Position numbers and translations under genes: made by a program
Shown here: positions 17,376-25,521 of the stretch, piece by piece
How the letters are laid out: the number at the start of each line of letters is the position of its first letter
Position numbering within the stretch: the first letter of the stretch is position 1
The notes under the pieces: model-generated
What the model was told of the DNA's origin: nothing
What the model saw: only the letters and a program-made list of their open reading frames with translations
The model's database searches: none
Origin: Pelotomaculum_C sp050950345
GTDB lineage: Bacteria; Bacillota; Desulfotomaculia; Desulfotomaculales; Pelotomaculaceae
Direction of reading: 5' to 3'
Assembly (NCBI GenBank): GCA_050950345.1
Contig: JBMNHK010000007.1
Coordinates: forward strand, 186,001-250,000
Length of the DNA: 64,000 bases

Positions 17376-18779
17376 TTGGGTTTAATAGCCAGCCTCTTTA
17401 GAGGGGCGATCAATGAAATAGCCGATGATGCGGTCCGGACTACGGTCAGGGATCAGTATATTGAAAACCTGTTCGAAATGCTCCCGGTATCTAAAAAAGT
17501 AGGTATCATCAACCTTGCGGAAATCGCCATGCGGGCGGCTAAAGGACTGCCGGTTTCCCGTCCTCTTGGTAGCCACCTGCACTTTTCACCATGGGAAGAA
17601 CTTCTATTTAATCCGGTACATCTCTTTCGTTTTCCTACCCCTGAGAATGTAGGCATAAACACATCGGTTAGAATCGGACCTACGGCCAAAAAACCACTTA
17701 ACATAGCCATCCCAATAATAATCACAGGTATGTCTTACGGTGGCGCATTGAGTAAAAAGGCAAAGATTGCCCTGGCCCGGGCGGCGACTATGGCCGGTAC
17801 GGCTACTAATACCGGAGAAGCCGGCCTTATGGAAGAGGAGCGGGAAGCGGCCCAACTTTTAATCGGACAATACAACCGGGGCGGCTGGCTTAACAGCAGA
17901 GAAAAATATGCCAGGATGGATGCTATTGAAATTCAATTGGGTCAGGGAGCCCAGGGATCGACAGCCCAGCGCACGGCAATGAAAAATATCGGGGAGGAGT
18001 ATCGAGAAGTCTTCGAACTGGAGGAAGGCCAGGATGCGATTATTCATTCCCGCCTTGCCGGGGTTAACACAAAGGATGATTTTATACAACTTGTCAGGAA
18101 GCTGAAAGAGGAAACCGGTGTTCCGGTGGGGTTGAAAATTGCGGCCACACATCACCTGGAGAAAGAACTGCAGATTGCATTGGAAGCTGAATGTCACTTT
18201 ATTACCATTGACGGGGCTGAGGGAGGCACCCACGGCGGTGCGCCAACCTTGCAGGATGATGTTGGGCTGCCCAGTCTGTTTGCGATAAGTAGGGCGGCAC
18301 AATTTCTTGCTAAAAATGGCGCTGCTGGGGATGTAAGTCTAATTGCCGCCGGGGGGCTGGTGACACCCGGGCAAATGTTAAAAGCGATTGCCCTGGGCGC
18401 CGATGCCGTCTATATCGGTACGGCGGCTGTTATGGCCATGATCGGGGATCAAATTACTAGTTCTGTTCCTTTTGAACCACCTACAAGCCTGGTGGTTTAT
18501 ACCGGAAAAGAGACAGAAAGGCTTGATGTTGAGCAAGGCGCTCAAAACCTGTTTAATTTCCTTAACGCCTGTGTACATGAAATGGAGCTGGTAGCCATTT
18601 CTTTAGGCCAAACCTCTTTATCGGATGTCAGCAAGGCAGATCTTGTGTGCCTTGATCCGTTCCTGTCTAAAGCTTTGAAAATTGATTACGGTGCTGTTGC
18701 GCCGGAAGAGCAAGATATTTTTTATGGTAATTTTGATCAGCGGGGCATTTTTCAGCCGGAAGATCGACAAATGCATTAG
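17376..18779 (+). CDS. FMN-binding glutamate synthase-like protein
   Basis: A 467-aa protein with the glutamate synthase central-domain fold (GltB domain 2): GTATNTGEAG, YNRGGWLNSRE, IQLGQGAQGS, GLKIAATHH, and the FMN-phosphate site AAGGLVTPGQMLKA...IGTAAVMAM. It lacks the glutaminase domain and the usual Cys cluster of full GltB, so it is the short, stand-alone form found in many anaerobes, whose reaction is not established. It starts at TTG just after the coiled-coil gene. Confidence 0.87.
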   Translation: MGLIASLFRGAINEIADDAVRTTVRDQYIENLFEMLPVSKKVGIINLAEIAMRAAKGLPVSRPLGSHLHFSPWEELLFNPVHLFRFPTPENVGINTSVRIGPTAKKPLNIAIPIIITGMSYGGALSKKAKIALARAATMAGTATNTGEAGLMEEEREAAQLLIGQYNRGGWLNSREKYARMDAIEIQLGQGAQGSTAQRTAMKNIGEEYREVFELEEGQDAIIHSRLAGVNTKDDFIQLVRKLKEETGVPVGLKIAATHHLEKELQIALEAECHFITIDGAEGGTHGGAPTLQDDVGLPSLFAISRAAQFLAKNGAAGDVSLIAAGGLVTPGQMLKAIALGADAVYIGTAAVMAMIGDQITSSVPFEPPTSLVVYTGKETERLDVEQGAQNLFNFLNACVHEMELVAISLGQTSLSDVSKADLVCLDPFLSKALKIDYGAVAPEEQDIFYGNFDQRGIFQPEDRQMH

Positions 18780-18788
18780 AATTCGGCC

Positions 18789-18819
18789 TTGACACATGAG
18801 GCAATAATGATGATACTAT
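18789..18819 (+). promoter_or_regulatory. Possible promoter of the thiamine operon
   Basis: TTGACA (18789-18794) with TACTAT (18814-18819) 19 bases on, or GATACT 17 bases on, about 60 bases before the TPP aptamer. The spacing is not ideal. Confidence 0.4.
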
Positions 18820-18876
18820 ATGTTAACAGAAACATGACTAGGCAAGGACACGCTTTTTGATAAAAATTGAATATAT

Positions 18877-18955
18877 TGCGGGGGGACTCCTAGGAGTTGA
18901 GAAGGTAAAACCTGACCCTTTGAACCTGTTAGCTAATACTGACGTAGGGAGCATG
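18877..18955 (+). promoter_or_regulatory. TPP (thiamine pyrophosphate) riboswitch
   Basis: The THI-box landmarks occur in order: TTGAGAAGG (variant of CTGAGA), ACCCTTTGAACCTG, then CTGACGTAGGGA. The aptamer is followed at once by a terminator, so TPP binding should stop transcription before thiM. Confidence 0.93.
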
Positions 18956-18967
18956 TGGATTAATAAG

Positions 18968-18996
18968 ATTCCTGCCGGATTCAGCAGGAATTTTTT
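18968..18996 (+). terminator. Expression-platform terminator of the TPP riboswitch
   Basis: ATTCCTGC (18968-18975) pairs with GCAGGAAT (18984-18991), followed by a T-run. Confidence 0.85.
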
Positions 18997-19067
18997 ATTC
19001 ATTAAGTCATTAAATCATACTTAGGTGGCACTGGCGCAAGGGAGAATGTGGGAAGGAAGAACATGCA

Positions 19068-19916
19068 ATGAGCAATAAAGAAAACCTGAAAAAAGATATT
19101 AAAAACCGGATAACGCAGGCTGTCGAAACTGTAAGGCGGACAAATCCTATGGCAGGCTCGATCACTAACACTGTCACGATCAATTTTGTGGCTAATGCAC
19201 AGCTGGCTGTGGGGGGCTCCGCTGCTATGGTTTATCTGCCTGATGAGGGTGAATTCCTGGCGCAGGCAGGCGGCGCCGCCTACATAAATGTCGGTACAAT
19301 TCTGCCCCTTTATGAGCAGACTTTACCTCATGTAGTAAAAGTTTTGCATGAACTGGGTAAGCCCTGGGTTCTGGATCCGGTCGCAATAGGTATTGGCTCC
19401 CTCAGGACTCAGCTGTTACGGCAGTTTAAAGAGTATAAACCCCATGTGATCAGAGGTAATGCTTCGGAAATTATCGCCCTGGCCGGTTTGTGGGGGTTGG
19501 AGGGCGGTACGGAAGTTTCCAATGTCCGGGGTGTTGATTCTACAGATCCGGTATGCGCCGCAAGGGCTGCAGCAGTGGCGCTGGCCAGGTGGACGGGCGG
19601 GGCTGTGGCTGTATCGGGGGAAACAGATTTGATAACCGACGGTTCCGTTATCGCTGTCTCCTATGGCGGGTCGCACTTTATGGAGATAATTACCGGATCA
19701 GGCTGTTCCCTGGGTGGCGTTGTGGCGGTCTATCTAACGGCTGCCTCACCGTTTATTGCGGCGCTTACGGCCACTGCCGTCTACAATTTGGCGGGAAAAC
19801 GCGCTGCCAACAAGGCGGACGGTCCCGGCAGCTTTCAGGTTCAGTTTCTGGATGAACTATATAAAGCCACCGCTGCGGATATTGCCGACAATCCATTTGA
19901 AATTGAGGAGGTCTAG
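19068..19916 (+). CDS. thiM: Hydroxyethylthiazole kinase
   Basis: ThiM phosphorylates 4-methyl-5-hydroxyethylthiazole so that it can be salvaged into thiamine phosphate. The 282-aa protein shows NPMAGSITNTVTINF at the N terminus, DPVAIG, RGNASEI, VSGETDLI and the ribokinase-type GSGCSLGG anion hole. First gene after the TPP riboswitch, followed after two bases by the thiamine-binding protein and then thiE. Together they form a thiazole salvage operon. Confidence 0.94.
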   Translation: MSNKENLKKDIKNRITQAVETVRRTNPMAGSITNTVTINFVANAQLAVGGSAAMVYLPDEGEFLAQAGGAAYINVGTILPLYEQTLPHVVKVLHELGKPWVLDPVAIGIGSLRTQLLRQFKEYKPHVIRGNASEIIALAGLWGLEGGTEVSNVRGVDSTDPVCAARAAAVALARWTGGAVAVSGETDLITDGSVIAVSYGGSHFMEIITGSGCSLGGVVAVYLTAASPFIAALTATAVYNLAGKRAANKADGPGSFQVQFLDELYKATAADIADNPFEIEEV

Positions 19917-19918
19917 CT

Positions 19919-20227
19919 ATGAATACACTAATTGCTGTTGCCATCGCGCCTTTCGGCATTGGTGATGAACTTGCCTCTGAAGTAGCCGAAGTCTTGCGAG
20001 TCATTCGTAAGTCAGGCTTACCCCATCGTACGACGGCCATGTTTACGGAAATCGAAGGCGAATGGGATGAGGTGATGCAGGTGGTAAAAGAAGCAACATT
20101 TGTACTTGCCGCTAAAGGTATCCGCACGGAAGTAGTGCTAAAGGCCGACGTCCGCCCCGGGTTTACAAACATGATCAATACAAAGGTCGATAAAGTCAAC
20201 GCTATTTTGGGAGGAGACAATGAATAG
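19919..20227 (+). CDS. MTH1187-family thiamine-binding protein
   Basis: The 102-aa ferredoxin-like protein (PFGIGDELASEVAEV, TAMFTEIEGEWDEVM, ADVRPG) belongs to the MTH1187/YkoF-like family that binds thiamine or HMP. AGGAGG precedes its ATG just inside the end of thiM. Position between thiM and thiE and control by the TPP switch support a role in handling thiamine precursors. Confidence 0.85.
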   Translation: MNTLIAVAIAPFGIGDELASEVAEVLRVIRKSGLPHRTTAMFTEIEGEWDEVMQVVKEATFVLAAKGIRTEVVLKADVRPGFTNMINTKVDKVNAILGGDNE

Positions 20228-20936
20228 GAGAAAAAAAATCGATATCTCGGCCTACTTTGTTGTGGGGCCTGAAAATACCAAAGGCCGGCCGGTTGCGCCT
20301 ATTATTCAAGCTGCCGTTGAGGCCGGGTTTACATGTGTGCAAATTCGCTCCAAAGTTGCCTCGGCCCGGGAGTTGATTCAGCTGACCCAGCAGGCCTCCG
20401 AGGTAATCGCGCAAGCCGGCAAGTCGGATGAAGTTGCGCTGCTGGTGGACGACCGCCTGGACGTTATCCTGGCGGCGAGAAAACAAGGGATCAAAGTTGA
20501 CGGTATCCACGTGGGGCAAGAGGATATCCCGGTGGAGGTTTGCCGGGAGTACCTGGGCGAGGATTCGATCGTGGGCTTATCAGCCAGAACCCATGCATTG
20601 TTCGAGTATGTACAAACAGCGGATGTCAGTCAGATTGACTATTTCGGCGCCGGACCGCTGCATGAGACAATGACAAAACCGGACTGCGGGCTGGATTTAG
20701 ATGGGAAAGTGGTCACCAGGAGTTTTGCCGAGCTGGCCAGGCTGGCCAAAATCAGCCCGATTCCTGTGGTAGTCGGTGGCGGTGTTAAGCTTGCAGATAT
20801 ACCTGCGCTGGCCCAAACGGGAGTCGATGGTTTCTTCGTGGTAACCGCTGTGTCTGAGGCAGATGATCCAAAGTCTGCAGCTGCAGCTCTGGTTAATGCC
20901 TGGAAGCTGCATAAGGCCAACCGTAGCAGCATATAA
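20220..20936 (+). CDS. thiE: Thiamine phosphate synthase
   Basis: ThiE joins HMP pyrophosphate and thiazole phosphate. The 238-aa TIM barrel has VQIRSK, LLVDDRLDV, VHVGQ-type IHVGQEDI, GLSARTH in place of the more usual GxSthT and the phosphate loop VVGGGVKLADI. It overlaps the upstream gene by eight bases. No thiD follows, so HMP pyrophosphate must come from elsewhere in the genome. Confidence 0.92.
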   Translation: MNRRKKIDISAYFVVGPENTKGRPVAPIIQAAVEAGFTCVQIRSKVASARELIQLTQQASEVIAQAGKSDEVALLVDDRLDVILAARKQGIKVDGIHVGQEDIPVEVCREYLGEDSIVGLSARTHALFEYVQTADVSQIDYFGAGPLHETMTKPDCGLDLDGKVVTRSFAELARLAKISPIPVVVGGGVKLADIPALAQTGVDGFFVVTAVSEADDPKSAAAALVNAWKLHKANRSSI

Positions 20937-21090
20937 AATAACAAAGAGAAGTGCAGATATACTATGCAATCAGCGCTGCAAAATGGTGTAGCTGTTGAAT
21001 TTATTTGTCTTTTAGTCTAAAATATGGTGAAGAGGCTTGTTTTGTATCGTTATGTTTGTTACATTTTGTACAAAGGAGATGAATATATGT

Positions 21091-21516
21091 ATGTTGGTTT
21101 ACCTGGCAGGGGCCATAAGCTGGTATGTTCATAATAATAAATATGATGAATGCCTTAGATGGCGCAAAAGTATCACAGAAAAATTAAACGCACTGGGTAT
21201 TGAATGTTTTGACGCCTGTGTCAATGTAGAAAACAATGTAACTTACAACCATATTTCCAATGTCAAACAAAATTTGTATTATTTGGGTAAGGCAGATTTA
21301 GTTGTTGTCAATACTGATCATCTTATAGAATCCTCCGGCACTATTTTTGAATTGGCTTATTGCTATTTAAATCATAAGCCCGTGATCGGACTGGGCATTG
21401 ATGAACGCATCCCGACTTACCGGCATATCTCAGTATGCATTGATCAATGCTTGCAGGATGAAGATGAAGTGATCAAATACATCAAAAGTTTGTATAGCTT
21501 TAGTTTGAAGAAATAA
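21091..21516 (+). CDS. Nucleoside 2-deoxyribosyltransferase-like protein
   Basis: A 141-aa protein with the family's N-terminal YLAGAI loop and the later GKADLVVVNTD and GTIFELAYCYLNHKPVIGL segments, where Asp and Glu of the active site lie. The frame opens at 21037; the ATG at 21091 fits best with AAAGGAG 12 bases upstream. Members cleave or transfer nucleobases, but several branches have unknown substrates. It stands alone, beside the IS30 element. Confidence 0.75.
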   Translation: MLVYLAGAISWYVHNNKYDECLRWRKSITEKLNALGIECFDACVNVENNVTYNHISNVKQNLYYLGKADLVVVNTDHLIESSGTIFELAYCYLNHKPVIGLGIDERIPTYRHISVCIDQCLQDEDEVIKYIKSLYSFSLKK

Positions 21517-21528
21517 CTGCAATCCCCT

Positions 21529-21544
21529 TGCTAATTATGTCAGG
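21529..21544 (+). repeat. Left copy of 16-bp direct repeat flanking the IS30 element
   Basis: TGCTAATTATGTCAGG is repeated exactly at 22747-22762, the other side of the transposase gene. About 15 of the 16 bases would be a target duplication if the element ends with GG. Confidence 0.75.
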
Positions 21545-22746
21545 GTAAGTTGTAAAATTAAATGCCGCATATAACAAAAAAATAGAGACTCATGGCAAAA
21601 CCTCTGATATGTTAAAGGTGACTAAACCACAACATAAAGGAGGCCATGCACATGAGTCAATCCCATTGTACCACGACATTACGCCGTTTTAAACACATTA
21701 CATTAAGAGAACGCTACCAGATTGAAATTCTACTCAAGGAGAAGAAGCGCCCCAGCGAGATAGCGAAGCTGTTAGGCAAGCATAAACGAACCATCGAACG
21801 CGAGATTGGCCGTGGGACTGTCAGGATGCTAGGATACGACCTTACTTATGTAGACAAATACTGCGCAGATACAGCCGAGCGAGTATACCGCGAAAAAGCC
21901 GCTAATAAGGGAGCATGCTTAAAGATTGGTCATGACCATGAACTGGCAAATCACATAGAAAAAAAGATTATCCAGGAGAAATATACGCCTGACGCAGTCA
22001 TTGGCGAAATCTGGGCAAAAGGCATAAAATTTAAGACCAGTATATGTACAAAAACGCTCTATAACTATATCGATAAAGAATTATTTGCAAATATAACGAA
22101 TAAAGACCTGCCGGTAAAACGAGTACCCCGAAAAAAACGCCATAAGAAGGTAAGAGTTGCCCACAACAATCTAAAAGGCACTAGCATAGAAGAAAGACCT
22201 GAAGCAGCTGGTAGCCGGGAGGAAGCCGGCCATTGGGAGATGGATTGTGTAGTAAGTGGCAAAGGAAAAGGCAAAGCCGCACTGCTAGTTCTGACAGAAC
22301 GCCAGTCGAGAAAAGAGCTTATCCGAAAGATGCCGGAAAAGACACAGAAATCAGTGAAGAAAGCCCTGGATAGGCTTGAAAGGGAGTACGGAACACGCTT
22401 TGCAGAAGTGTTTAAAACCATTACGGTAGACAATGGAAGCGAGTTTCTTAACAGTGCTGAATTAGAGAGTTCGGTCAGAAAGCCAGGCACTCAACGGACA
22501 AAAATCTTTTATGCCCACCCATTTAGCGCCTGGGAACGTGGAACCAATGAAAATGCCAACAAGTTAATCCGCCGGTTTATACCAAAGGGCACAGATATCA
22601 GCAAGCTTAAGCAAAAAGACATCAGGCGAATTGAGAACTGGATGAATAATTACCCAAGAAAAATTCATGGATATAAATCTGCTAATGAGATGGTAGCATA
22701 ATCAGAGGTGCCAAAATATGGGTGGCAATTAAACTTGCAATTAACC
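21544..22746 (+). mobile_element. IS30-family insertion sequence
   Basis: About 1.2 kb with one transposase gene. Imperfect inverted repeats lie at the ends: the left GGTAAGTTGTAAAATTAAA and the reverse complement of the right end agree at about 16 of 22 positions. The ends are bracketed by a 15-16 base direct repeat. Boundaries are set from these repeats and could shift by a base or two. Confidence 0.75.
21646..22701 (+). CDS. IS30-family transposase
   Basis: The 351-aa DDE transposase has an N-terminal helix-turn-helix (ITLRERYQIEILLKEKKRPSEIAKLLGKHKRTIEREI) and the catalytic core with HWEMDCVVSG (first Asp), TVDNGSEF (second Asp) and GTNENANKLIRRF (Glu). The gene is intact from ATG to TAA and could be active. 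Confidence 0.93.
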   Translation: MHMSQSHCTTTLRRFKHITLRERYQIEILLKEKKRPSEIAKLLGKHKRTIEREIGRGTVRMLGYDLTYVDKYCADTAERVYREKAANKGACLKIGHDHELANHIEKKIIQEKYTPDAVIGEIWAKGIKFKTSICTKTLYNYIDKELFANITNKDLPVKRVPRKKRHKKVRVAHNNLKGTSIEERPEAAGSREEAGHWEMDCVVSGKGKGKAALLVLTERQSRKELIRKMPEKTQKSVKKALDRLEREYGTRFAEVFKTITVDNGSEFLNSAELESSVRKPGTQRTKIFYAHPFSAWERGTNENANKLIRRFIPKGTDISKLKQKDIRRIENWMNNYPRKIHGYKSANEMVA

Positions 22747-22762
22747 TGCTAATTATGTCAGG
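22747..22762 (+). repeat. Right copy of 16-bp direct repeat flanking the IS30 element
   Basis: Exact copy of 21529-21544. It lies 11 bases before the promoter of tRNA-Arg(CCU), so the element landed just upstream of a tRNA promoter without breaking it. Confidence 0.75.
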
Positions 22763-22772
22763 CCTAAAAACC

Positions 22773-22801
22773 TTGACAAAACAAATTGATACTTGTAATA
22801 T
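22773..22801 (+). promoter_or_regulatory. Promoter of tRNA-Arg(CCU)
   Basis: TTGACA (22773-22778), 17-base spacer, TAATAT (22796-22801), 17 bases before the tRNA. Confidence 0.75.
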
Positions 22802-22818
22802 AGTTATTGCTACATTAT

Positions 22819-22895
22819 GCGCCCGTAGCTCAGGTGGATAGAGCAGCGGTTTCCTAAACCGCGTGTCGGGAGTTCGAGTCTTCCCGGGCGCACCA
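22819..22895 (+). tRNA. tRNA-Arg (anticodon CCT)
   Basis: The acceptor GCGCCCG/CGGGCGC, the T-loop TTCGAGT and an encoded CCA are present. The anticodon loop TTCCTAA gives CCT, reading AGG. Confidence 0.96.
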
Positions 22896-22908
22896 CTGAA
22901 AGTCAAGG

Positions 22909-22931
22909 CCCGCAAGGATTTGCGGGTTTTT
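22909..22931 (+). terminator. Rho-independent terminator after tRNA-Arg(CCU)
   Basis: CCCGCAA (22909-22915), GGAT loop, TTGCGGG, then TTTTT. It overlaps the 3' side of the small basic gene on the other strand. Confidence 0.85.
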
Positions 22932-22945
22932 GCTTTTGTTTTTGT

Positions 22946-23113
22946 CTACTTAAACAGTTTACCTAATAGCCTGCCGGTGGCCTTCCCTGCTGCTCTCCTG
23001 GCAATGCGTTTGCCTATAGTACCCTTTCTGACAGCGTTCACGTCCCCCAACAGTTTAGCTGCACCGTACAATACTCCCCGCGTTTGGCTGATGGGATCTT
23101 TCTTTCGCGCCAT
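22946..23113 (-). CDS. Small basic conserved-looking protein
   Basis: A 55-aa, Arg/Lys/Gly-rich protein (MARKKDPISQTRGVLYGAA, then a basic tail ending LLGKLFK). GGGGTGATATA precedes the ATG at 23113; the longer frame to 23179 has no such site. I do not recognise a named family. Its strong positive charge suggests binding to nucleic acid or membrane. Confidence 0.65.
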   Translation of the reverse strand: MARKKDPISQTRGVLYGAAKLLGDVNAVRKGTIGKRIARRAAGKATGRLLGKLFK

Positions 23114-23240
23114 TATATCACCCCTTATTTTTTCCCTAACAGGCAGTTTAATTCGATTCGGAGATGCGCCAAAGATCAACCACTATTGTCCTTTAGCTTA
23201 CCCTTTCGTATCCATCTATAAATTGTATGAACGTTGACCT

Positions 23241-24985
23241 TTAGTGACTGCTTGACATACGGGAACCTTCCCCGTGTGTCAAAAATCGGACATAAAAAGT
23301 AGTACCTGTTTGACTTGTTTCGATATCAATCTTTGCGTTGTGCCGCCGGGCAATGCTGTAGCAAACGGCAAGGCCCAGGCCGGTGCCGTAGTCCTTGGTA
23401 GTAAAGAATGGCGTGCCAATTTTCCTCAACACATCAGGCTGAATTACCGGTCCATTGTTGTGTACGGCTAGAATTGCTTCCTTACCATCGGTAAATGTTT
23501 TTACCGTAACATCTCCACCAGGAGCAATCGCTTCAAGTCCGTTGCGAACCAGGTTGTGCAGCAATTGGCGGATCTCTTTTTCATCCAACTCCAATTCTGG
23601 TAAGGGAGATAAATCTAAGTGTATGTTTTTGTTGTTTTTTAAGGCCTCGATCTGAAATAATGGGTAAATGCTTTGGATTATCTCATTAAGCTGCTGTTTT
23701 TTTAGATCAGAATTCTTATCTTTGGCCAGGTTGAGAAACTCGCTGATGATAGAATTAGCCCGATCCAGTTCATCGATCATAATATTAAATGATTCTTTAT
23801 ATGGCAATAAGTCTTTCTTTTGACTGTAATACTGTAAAAAGCCTCTAACTGCAGTCATTGGGTTCCTTAGCTCATGCCCAAGGCCTGCCGCCATTTCTCC
23901 CACCAATTGCATACGCTCTAAATGGCGTAATTCATCCTGGTAGCGCCGGAGTTCCGTAATATTGTTATCAATAGCAAGGATACATTCTTCACCTTGCCAA
24001 TCAATGATCACAGCTGACAATAAATTAACTGATATTTCACCTGATCTTCTACGAAAGCTTGCCTCAAAATTTTTGACAAAACCTTCTTTCCTAAGTAGAT
24101 CTAAATATTAGAACGCTGTTTTGTATCCACCCAGGAATAATTTATATCATCCATTGTTGCTCCAATAACTTCTTCCCTTGTATAACCATTTATATTAAGG
24201 AAGCTATCATTAACATCTATATATCTCTCCTCTTTTGCTGTTAATATAGCCATTGGCAGTGGATTAGCGTTAATTGTTTTATAGAATAGCTCGTTGGCCA
24301 AGCGTAACTGTTCTTCTCCCTTTTTCCGTTCGGTGATATCTCGGAAACACATGGAAATACCTTCTTTGTGAGGATAGACGTTAAGCTCCAGCCATTTTTT
24401 TAATATCATGGAGTAGAGTTCAACGTGCTGATTAGTCATGTCCTGCATGGCTTTGCGACTTAGCTCAATGGTAGTTCGGCTCGCTTCCGGAAATATATTG
24501 CTGAGGGTTTTACCGTATAAGTTGTCTCGAGTGCAACCAAGCATCTCCTTAGCCGCATGGTTGACATAGGTAAAACGGAAGTCTTTATCAAAATATATAA
24601 AGCCGTCGCCGATACTTTCTAGAATATCAAGAGTATCCTGCTGTGATTTTCGCAACGCCATTTCTGTATGCTTGAGTTTTGTTATGTCTTGATAATAAAC
24701 TGCTATGCCATCTTCAAGGGGGTAAATATTGATTTCAAACCAGGAATCACTGCAAGAAGCTTTATATTCAAAGCGCAAGGTTGTTTTTTCTGTCATAGTT
24801 TTATAGAAGTGCGGATAATGAGTGTTTTTGAATGCCGGGAATAATTCCCAAAAGTTCTTGCCGATTAACTCTTGTTTTGTTTTATTAAAATAACTTGCGC
24901 ATTTGTTGTTAACATATTTAAAGCAATACTGCCGGTCCAGCACATAAAATATATCCGTTATGCAATCAATTATTTCAATATTCAT
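23241..24985 (-). pseudogene. Multi-PAS sporulation-type histidine kinase split by a single frameshift
   Basis: Two frames make one kinase. The upstream part (24985-24101) holds three PAS domains and ends at TAG with ...DTKQRSNI. The downstream part (from about 24100 to 23241) continues in another frame with DLLRKEGFVKNFEASFRRRSG, a fourth PAS, HisKA (GHELRNPMTAVRGFLQY) and HATPase (NLVRNGLEAI, FFTTKDYGTGLGLA). Adding one T in the ATTTAG run at about 24105 restores ...SNILDLLRKEG. It is therefore a recent one-base deletion or a sequencing error. The kinase core is close to the agr-linked kinase at 13785. ATG at 24985 follows GGAGTG. Confidence 0.82.
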
Positions 24986-25253
24986 AAGATACACTCCATT
25001 CATAAGATACACTTCATGCCATTGAAATTAAACCGCCTTTAACATATTATAACAAAGAGCATTAGAAGTTTGTCGGGAACATGGGGGCAGGAAGGCGCAT
25101 AATAATGAGAATAACTCTTATCATTGCTAAAAATCTCTCAGGTTGGGAAATACGCCGCAGCATTAGGCGTCCGGGGCATGGGGCAGGGTGATAACGAACA
25201 ATAAGTCTTAACTTGAATATGATAATAATGACAGTAAATAGAAACGGGCATGG
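24986..25253. other. Gap between the broken kinase and the aro operon promoter
   Basis: Just upstream of the kinase start an 18-base unit (TTCATAAGATACACT-) is duplicated in tandem, repeating the ribosome site and ATG. At 25104-25125 AATGAGAA and TTATCATT form an imperfect inverted repeat that faintly recalls a Fur box. No gene is seen. Confidence 0.4.
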
Positions 25254-25282
25254 TTGACAATAAATATCAAATGTGTTAACAT
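25254..25282 (+). promoter_or_regulatory. Promoter of the aroF-tyrA-pheA operon
   Basis: TTGACA (25254-25259), 17-base spacer, TAACAT (25277-25282), about 30 bases before the leader peptide start. Confidence 0.8.
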
Positions 25283-25313
25283 CAGAACACTACTCTGAGG
25301 AGTGTTATAAACG

Positions 25314-25421
25314 ATGACCAGGTTAATGTTTGCAGTTGCATACTTTTGCTTTTACTTTACTTCAGTTTGGGGTAAGGTTAATACTGGTTTCACTGCAAAC
25401 AGATACGGGTATTTGATTTAG
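25314..25421 (+). CDS. Aromatic-rich attenuation leader peptide
   Basis: A 35-codon frame (ATG to TAG) behind GAGGAG. Ten of 35 residues are aromatic, with the run YFCFYF at codons 10-15, Trp at 19 and further Phe/Tyr later. It lies between a strong promoter and a terminator, ahead of the genes for Phe and Tyr synthesis. Ribosome stalling at Phe/Tyr/Trp codons would cover the RNA segment 25328-25336 and free its partner for antitermination. The peptide itself has no expected function. Confidence 0.8.
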   Translation: MTRLMFAVAYFCFYFTSVWGKVNTGFTANRYGYLI

Positions 25422-25494
25422 AGCAACAGATCAATTCTAAATTGATGCCAAAGGGTCCGGCAGTGAAAGTAAATTCCTGCCGGACCCTTTTTTT
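25328..25494 (+). promoter_or_regulatory. Ribosome-mediated transcription attenuator of the aro operon
   Basis: Three alternative helices are visible. Segment 1 GTTTGCAGT (25328-25336) pairs with ACTGCAAAC (25392-25400). The overlapping TTTCACTGC (25388-25396) pairs exactly with GCAGTGAAA (25460-25468), which invades the left arm of the terminator. The terminator is AAAGGGTCCGGCAG (25450-25463) with CTGCCGGACCCTTT (25477-25490) and a T-run to 25494. This is the classic 1:2, 2:3, 3:4 layout. Confidence 0.8.
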
Positions 25495-25521
25495 GATTGA
25501 TAAATAAAGGAGGGAAGTACC

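Noticed and set aside
25104..25125. Fur box
   Set aside because: Imperfect 8-base arms with a 6-base centre do not match the Fur layout well, and no iron gene is adjacent.
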